From positions 1-12,084 of the forward strand of contig CAMTGL010000036.1 of assembly GCA_947071955.1 (NCBI GenBank): 12,084 nt of DNA, read 5' to 3'. Of this stretch, positions 10,102-12,084 are shown piece after piece. Below the pieces are notes generated by a model. It was not told the DNA's origin. It searched no databases and saw only the letters and a list, made by a program, of their open reading frames with translations. Each line of letters starts with the position of its first letter. The stretch's first letter is position 1. Both the position numbers and the translations under genes were made by a program. The stretch comes from an uncultured Plesiomonas sp. (GTDB lineage Bacteria > Pseudomonadota > Gammaproteobacteria > Enterobacterales > CAMTGL01).

Positions 10102-10115
10102 TTACGTTAACGTAT
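10102..10115. promoter_or_regulatory. Palindromic operator-like site B (TTACGTTAACGTAT)
   Basis: A 12-bp perfect palindrome, TACGTTAACGTA, occupies 10103-10114. It shares the core TTACGTTRACGTA with site A, with centres about 201 bases apart. It is nearer to the purD stop than to any gene start, so if it is an operator it would act as a distal site for phasin-phaC. Confidence 0.45.
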
Positions 10116-10182
10116 TTTTTATTACAGCGATAAAACCATATGCTGATACGATCTAAAAACACATTTTTTTATTGTATCATTT

Positions 10183-11505
10183 TTAACAGCAACTTTTTGC
10201 AGACTCGCCCTGCTGTTCACGGGCAATGGCGCGGTAGCCGATGTCATGGCGGCAGTACATATCCGGCCAGCTAATGTGCTGAATATGCTGATAAGCACAC
10301 TGTTGTGCTTGTGCAACGCTGTGGCCAAGTGCCGTAACACACAGTACGCGCCCACCTTGGGTGTGCACGGTTGCAGGTTGGCTGCGCTGGTCTAGCGTGG
10401 TGCCGGCATGAAAAACTTTGCTGTCAGCCGAGTGAGGGGCAGATAGACCACTGATCACATCGCCCTGACGGTAATCATTCGGATAGCCACCGGCGGCTAA
10501 TACTACGCCGAGTGCTGGACGAGGATCCCATTTGGAGTGGCATTGGTCGAGTTGCCCGTTGACGGCGGCCAGACAGAGTGCAACCAGATCAGATTGCAGG
10601 CGCATCATAATCGGTTGTGTTTCAGGATCACCAAAGCGGCAGTTGTACTCAATCACTTTCGGTGTGCCATCGGCCATGATCATTAGGCCGGCATACAGAA
10701 AACCGGTGTAGATGTTACCTTCGGCGGCCATGCCGCGTACAGTTGGCCAAATAACCTCTTCCATGACGCGCTGGTGAATGGCATCAGTAACCACTGGTGC
10801 GGGTGAGTACGCTCCCATTCCGCCGGTATTTGGCCCTGAGTCGTTATCCCCGATACGCTTATGATCTTGGCTGGTGGCCATTGGCAATACATGCTGGCCA
10901 TCGACCATGACAATAAAGCTGGCTTCTTCACCATCTAAAAACTCTTCGACAACGATGCGATGCCCAGCATCACCAAAGGCATTGCCGGCTAGCATATCTT
11001 GTGCGGCAGCTTCAGCTTCGGCGAGTGTCATGGCGACAATGACCCCTTTACCGGCAGCCAGCCCGTCGGCTTTGATGACAATCGGCGCACCTTTTTCTCG
11101 GATGTAGGCCAGTGCCGGCGCTAGTTCAGTGAAGTTTTGGTATTCAGCGGTTGGGATCTGATGACGGGCGAGAAAATCTTTGGTGAAGGCTTTGGAGCCT
11201 TCAAGCTGTGCGGCGGCTTGTGTCGGGCCAAAAATAGGGAGGTCATGGGCGCGGAAGTGATCGACCACCCCTTTAACCAGTGGGGCTTCGGGGCCGACAA
11301 TGGTCAGTGCAATTTGCTGTTGCTGCGCAAACTTGGCCAGTGCATGAATGTCGGTAGCGGAGATGGCGATATTCTCTACGCCCGGTTCAAGGGCAGTGCC
11401 GGCATTGCCGGGTGCAACAAATACGCGGGTAACAAGGGGGGATTGTACGGCTTTCCATGCCAGTGCATGTTCACGGCCACCGTTACCGATAATCAGGATC
11501 TGCAT
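10183..11505 (-). CDS. purD: Phosphoribosylamine-glycine ligase (GAR synthetase)
   Basis: PurD joins 5-phosphoribosylamine and glycine using ATP, the second step of de novo purine synthesis. The protein is 440 aa, against 429 in E. coli. Seen: the N-terminal nucleotide-fold motif GNGGREHA (7-14), the ATP-grasp domain with IKADGLAAGKGVIV (144-157), the GARS signature RFGDPETQ (290-297), and the C-terminal FHAGT and GGRVLCVTALG blocks. The last about ten residues (GESAKSCC) extend past where E. coli PurD ends and include a terminal Cys-Cys. GGAG lies 8 bases before the ATG. It is downstream of purH in the standard purHD order, but the spacer is 150 bases, while in E. coli it is only about a dozen bases as I recall. 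No clear terminator follows. Confidence 0.98.
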   Translation of the reverse strand: MQILIIGNGGREHALAWKAVQSPLVTRVFVAPGNAGTALEPGVENIAISATDIHALAKFAQQQQIALTIVGPEAPLVKGVVDHFRAHDLPIFGPTQAAAQLEGSKAFTKDFLARHQIPTAEYQNFTELAPALAYIREKGAPIVIKADGLAAGKGVIVAMTLAEAEAAAQDMLAGNAFGDAGHRIVVEEFLDGEEASFIVMVDGQHVLPMATSQDHKRIGDNDSGPNTGGMGAYSPAPVVTDAIHQRVMEEVIWPTVRGMAAEGNIYTGFLYAGLMIMADGTPKVIEYNCRFGDPETQPIMMRLQSDLVALCLAAVNGQLDQCHSKWDPRPALGVVLAAGGYPNDYRQGDVISGLSAPHSADSKVFHAGTTLDQRSQPATVHTQGGRVLCVTALGHSVAQAQQCAYQHIQHISWPDMYCRHDIGYRAIAREQQGESAKSCC

Positions 11506-11606
11506 GCGGGAGACTCCAGCGTATGAGCGATAAATTGGGTATTACGCGCGATCAGCCGTATTGCGAGGATCTGACGGCGCGGGTGTTGTATGGGTTGTGT
11601 ACCCGT

Positions 11607-11634
11607 TTTTCGGGGAGTAAGCGCTCCCCGAAAA
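11607..11634 (-). other. Perfect 11-bp hairpin in the purH-purD spacer
   Basis: TTTTCGGGGAG at 11607-11617 pairs with CTCCCCGAAAA at 11624-11634 around a 6-base loop, beginning 21 bases after the purH stop. The T-run is 5' and the A-run 3' of the GC core on both strands, the reverse of an intrinsic terminator, so it should not end transcription efficiently. It may protect the purH 3' end or direct processing of the purHD transcript. The structure is seen; the role is inference. Confidence 0.6.
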
Positions 11635-11655
11635 GGAAATAGAGACGGTGGTGGA

Positions 11656-12084
11656 TCAGTGGCGGAAGTGGCGCATGTGGGTGAAGATCATGGCCATGCC
11701 GTGCTCGTTGGCGGCCTGAATGACTTCATCATCACGAATAGAACCACCCGGTTGGATCACGCAGGTGACGCCGGCTTGCGCTGCGGCATCGATACCATCA
11801 CGGAACGGGAAGAAGGCATCGGATGCCATGACGCAGCCTTGCACTTCTAGACCTTCATCAGCGGCTTTAATGCCAGCGATTTTGGCTGAGTAGACGCGGC
11901 TCATTTGTCCGGCACCAACGCCGATGGTCATGTCGCCTTTGGCGTAGACAATGGCGTTGGATTTGACATATTTAGCCACTTTCCAGCAGAACAGGGCATC
12001 ACGTAGCTCTTCAGCGGTGGGCTGACGGGCACTGACAATGCTGAGATCGGCGGCGGTGACGCTGCCATTGTCGCGATCTTGTAC
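11656..12084 (-). CDS. purH: PurH, AICAR transformylase/IMP cyclohydrolase (5' part beyond the window)
   Basis: PurH is a bifunctional enzyme that performs the last two steps of IMP synthesis. Only the C-terminal 142 residues are in the window. The frame is open to the last base, so the internal ATG at 11979 is not the start. The fragment belongs to the AICAR transformylase domain. Seen in order: ALFCWKVAKYVKSNAIVYAK, containing the Asn of the active site region, then GAGQMSRVYSAKIA, MASDAFFPFRDGID, CVIQPGGSIRDDEVI, and the terminal MRHFRH, which matches the E. coli C-terminus. purD follows on the same strand. Confidence 0.98.
   Translation of the reverse strand, partial: VQDRDNGSVTAADLSIVSARQPTAEELRDALFCWKVAKYVKSNAIVYAKGDMTIGVGAGQMSRVYSAKIAGIKAADEGLEVQGCVMASDAFFPFRDGIDAAAQAGVTCVIQPGGSIRDDEVIQAANEHGMAMIFTHMRHFRH

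Larger units (their letters stand above)
9750..10182. other. 433-base non-coding region between purD and the phasin gene
   Basis: No protein-coding gene is supported here on either strand. The region is AT-rich and must hold the phasin-phaC promoter and the end of the purD transcript. It contains two matching palindromes (9900-9915 and 10102-10115), a perfect 10-bp hairpin (9985-10012) and several A/T runs. On the minus strand I find no GC stem followed by a T-run, so how purD transcription stops is unclear. A TATAAA on the minus strand at 9829-9824 is an alternative -10 element without a good -35. Confidence 0.6.

Noticed and set aside
11506..11655. Search for a purine-repressor box or purine riboswitch in the purH-purD spacer
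   Set aside because: No ACGCAAACG-type palindrome or riboswitch-like fold is visible; the control region is expected upstream of purH, outside the window.

Overview
The window looks like a chromosomal core region of a gammaproteobacterium, most likely in Aeromonadales. RpoC, HemE, NudC, HU-alpha, PurD and PurH resemble their E. coli counterparts almost residue for residue, while the PHA synthase and phasin most resemble the Aeromonas caviae PhaC/PhaP pair as I remember them. The base composition looks balanced rather than GC-rich, which by eye fits Tolumonas-like genera better than Aeromonas itself. This placement is inference; no database was searched.

Layout, left to right. Positions 1-3212 (+) hold the last three quarters of rpoC, followed by a hairpin-bearing 3' UTR and a strong intrinsic terminator. 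rsd (anti-sigma-70 factor, -) converges on rpoC. nudC, hemE, yjaG and hupA (+) follow in the order known from E. coli, but thiCEFSGH (between rpoC and rsd in E. coli) and nfi (between hemE and yjaG) are absent. A bidirectional terminator separates hupA from a convergent two-gene polyhydroxyalkanoate unit on the minus strand, phasin then phaC. A 433-base non-coding region upstream of the phasin carries two matching palindromes and a perfect hairpin. Last come purD and the 3' end of purH (-), the purHD operon with an unusually long spacer.

Functionally, the left part is transcription machinery and its regulator (RpoC, Rsd), NAD(H)/NAD-capped RNA hydrolysis (NudC), haem synthesis (HemE) and nucleoid structure (HU). 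The right part is carbon storage (PhaC polymerises hydroxyacyl-CoA and the phasin coats the granule) beside de novo purine synthesis. The PHA pair sits between hupA and purD, where E. coli has yjaH and zraPSR, so this is the variable slot in an otherwise conserved neighbourhood.

I found no convincing new defence, mobile or regulatory system. The observations most worth a second look are the twin TTACGTTRACGTA palindromes upstream of the phasin, the UACG-capped hairpin between phasin and phaC, the natural Ser/Asn at PhaC positions known from A. caviae enzyme engineering, and the hairpin-bearing purH-purD spacer.
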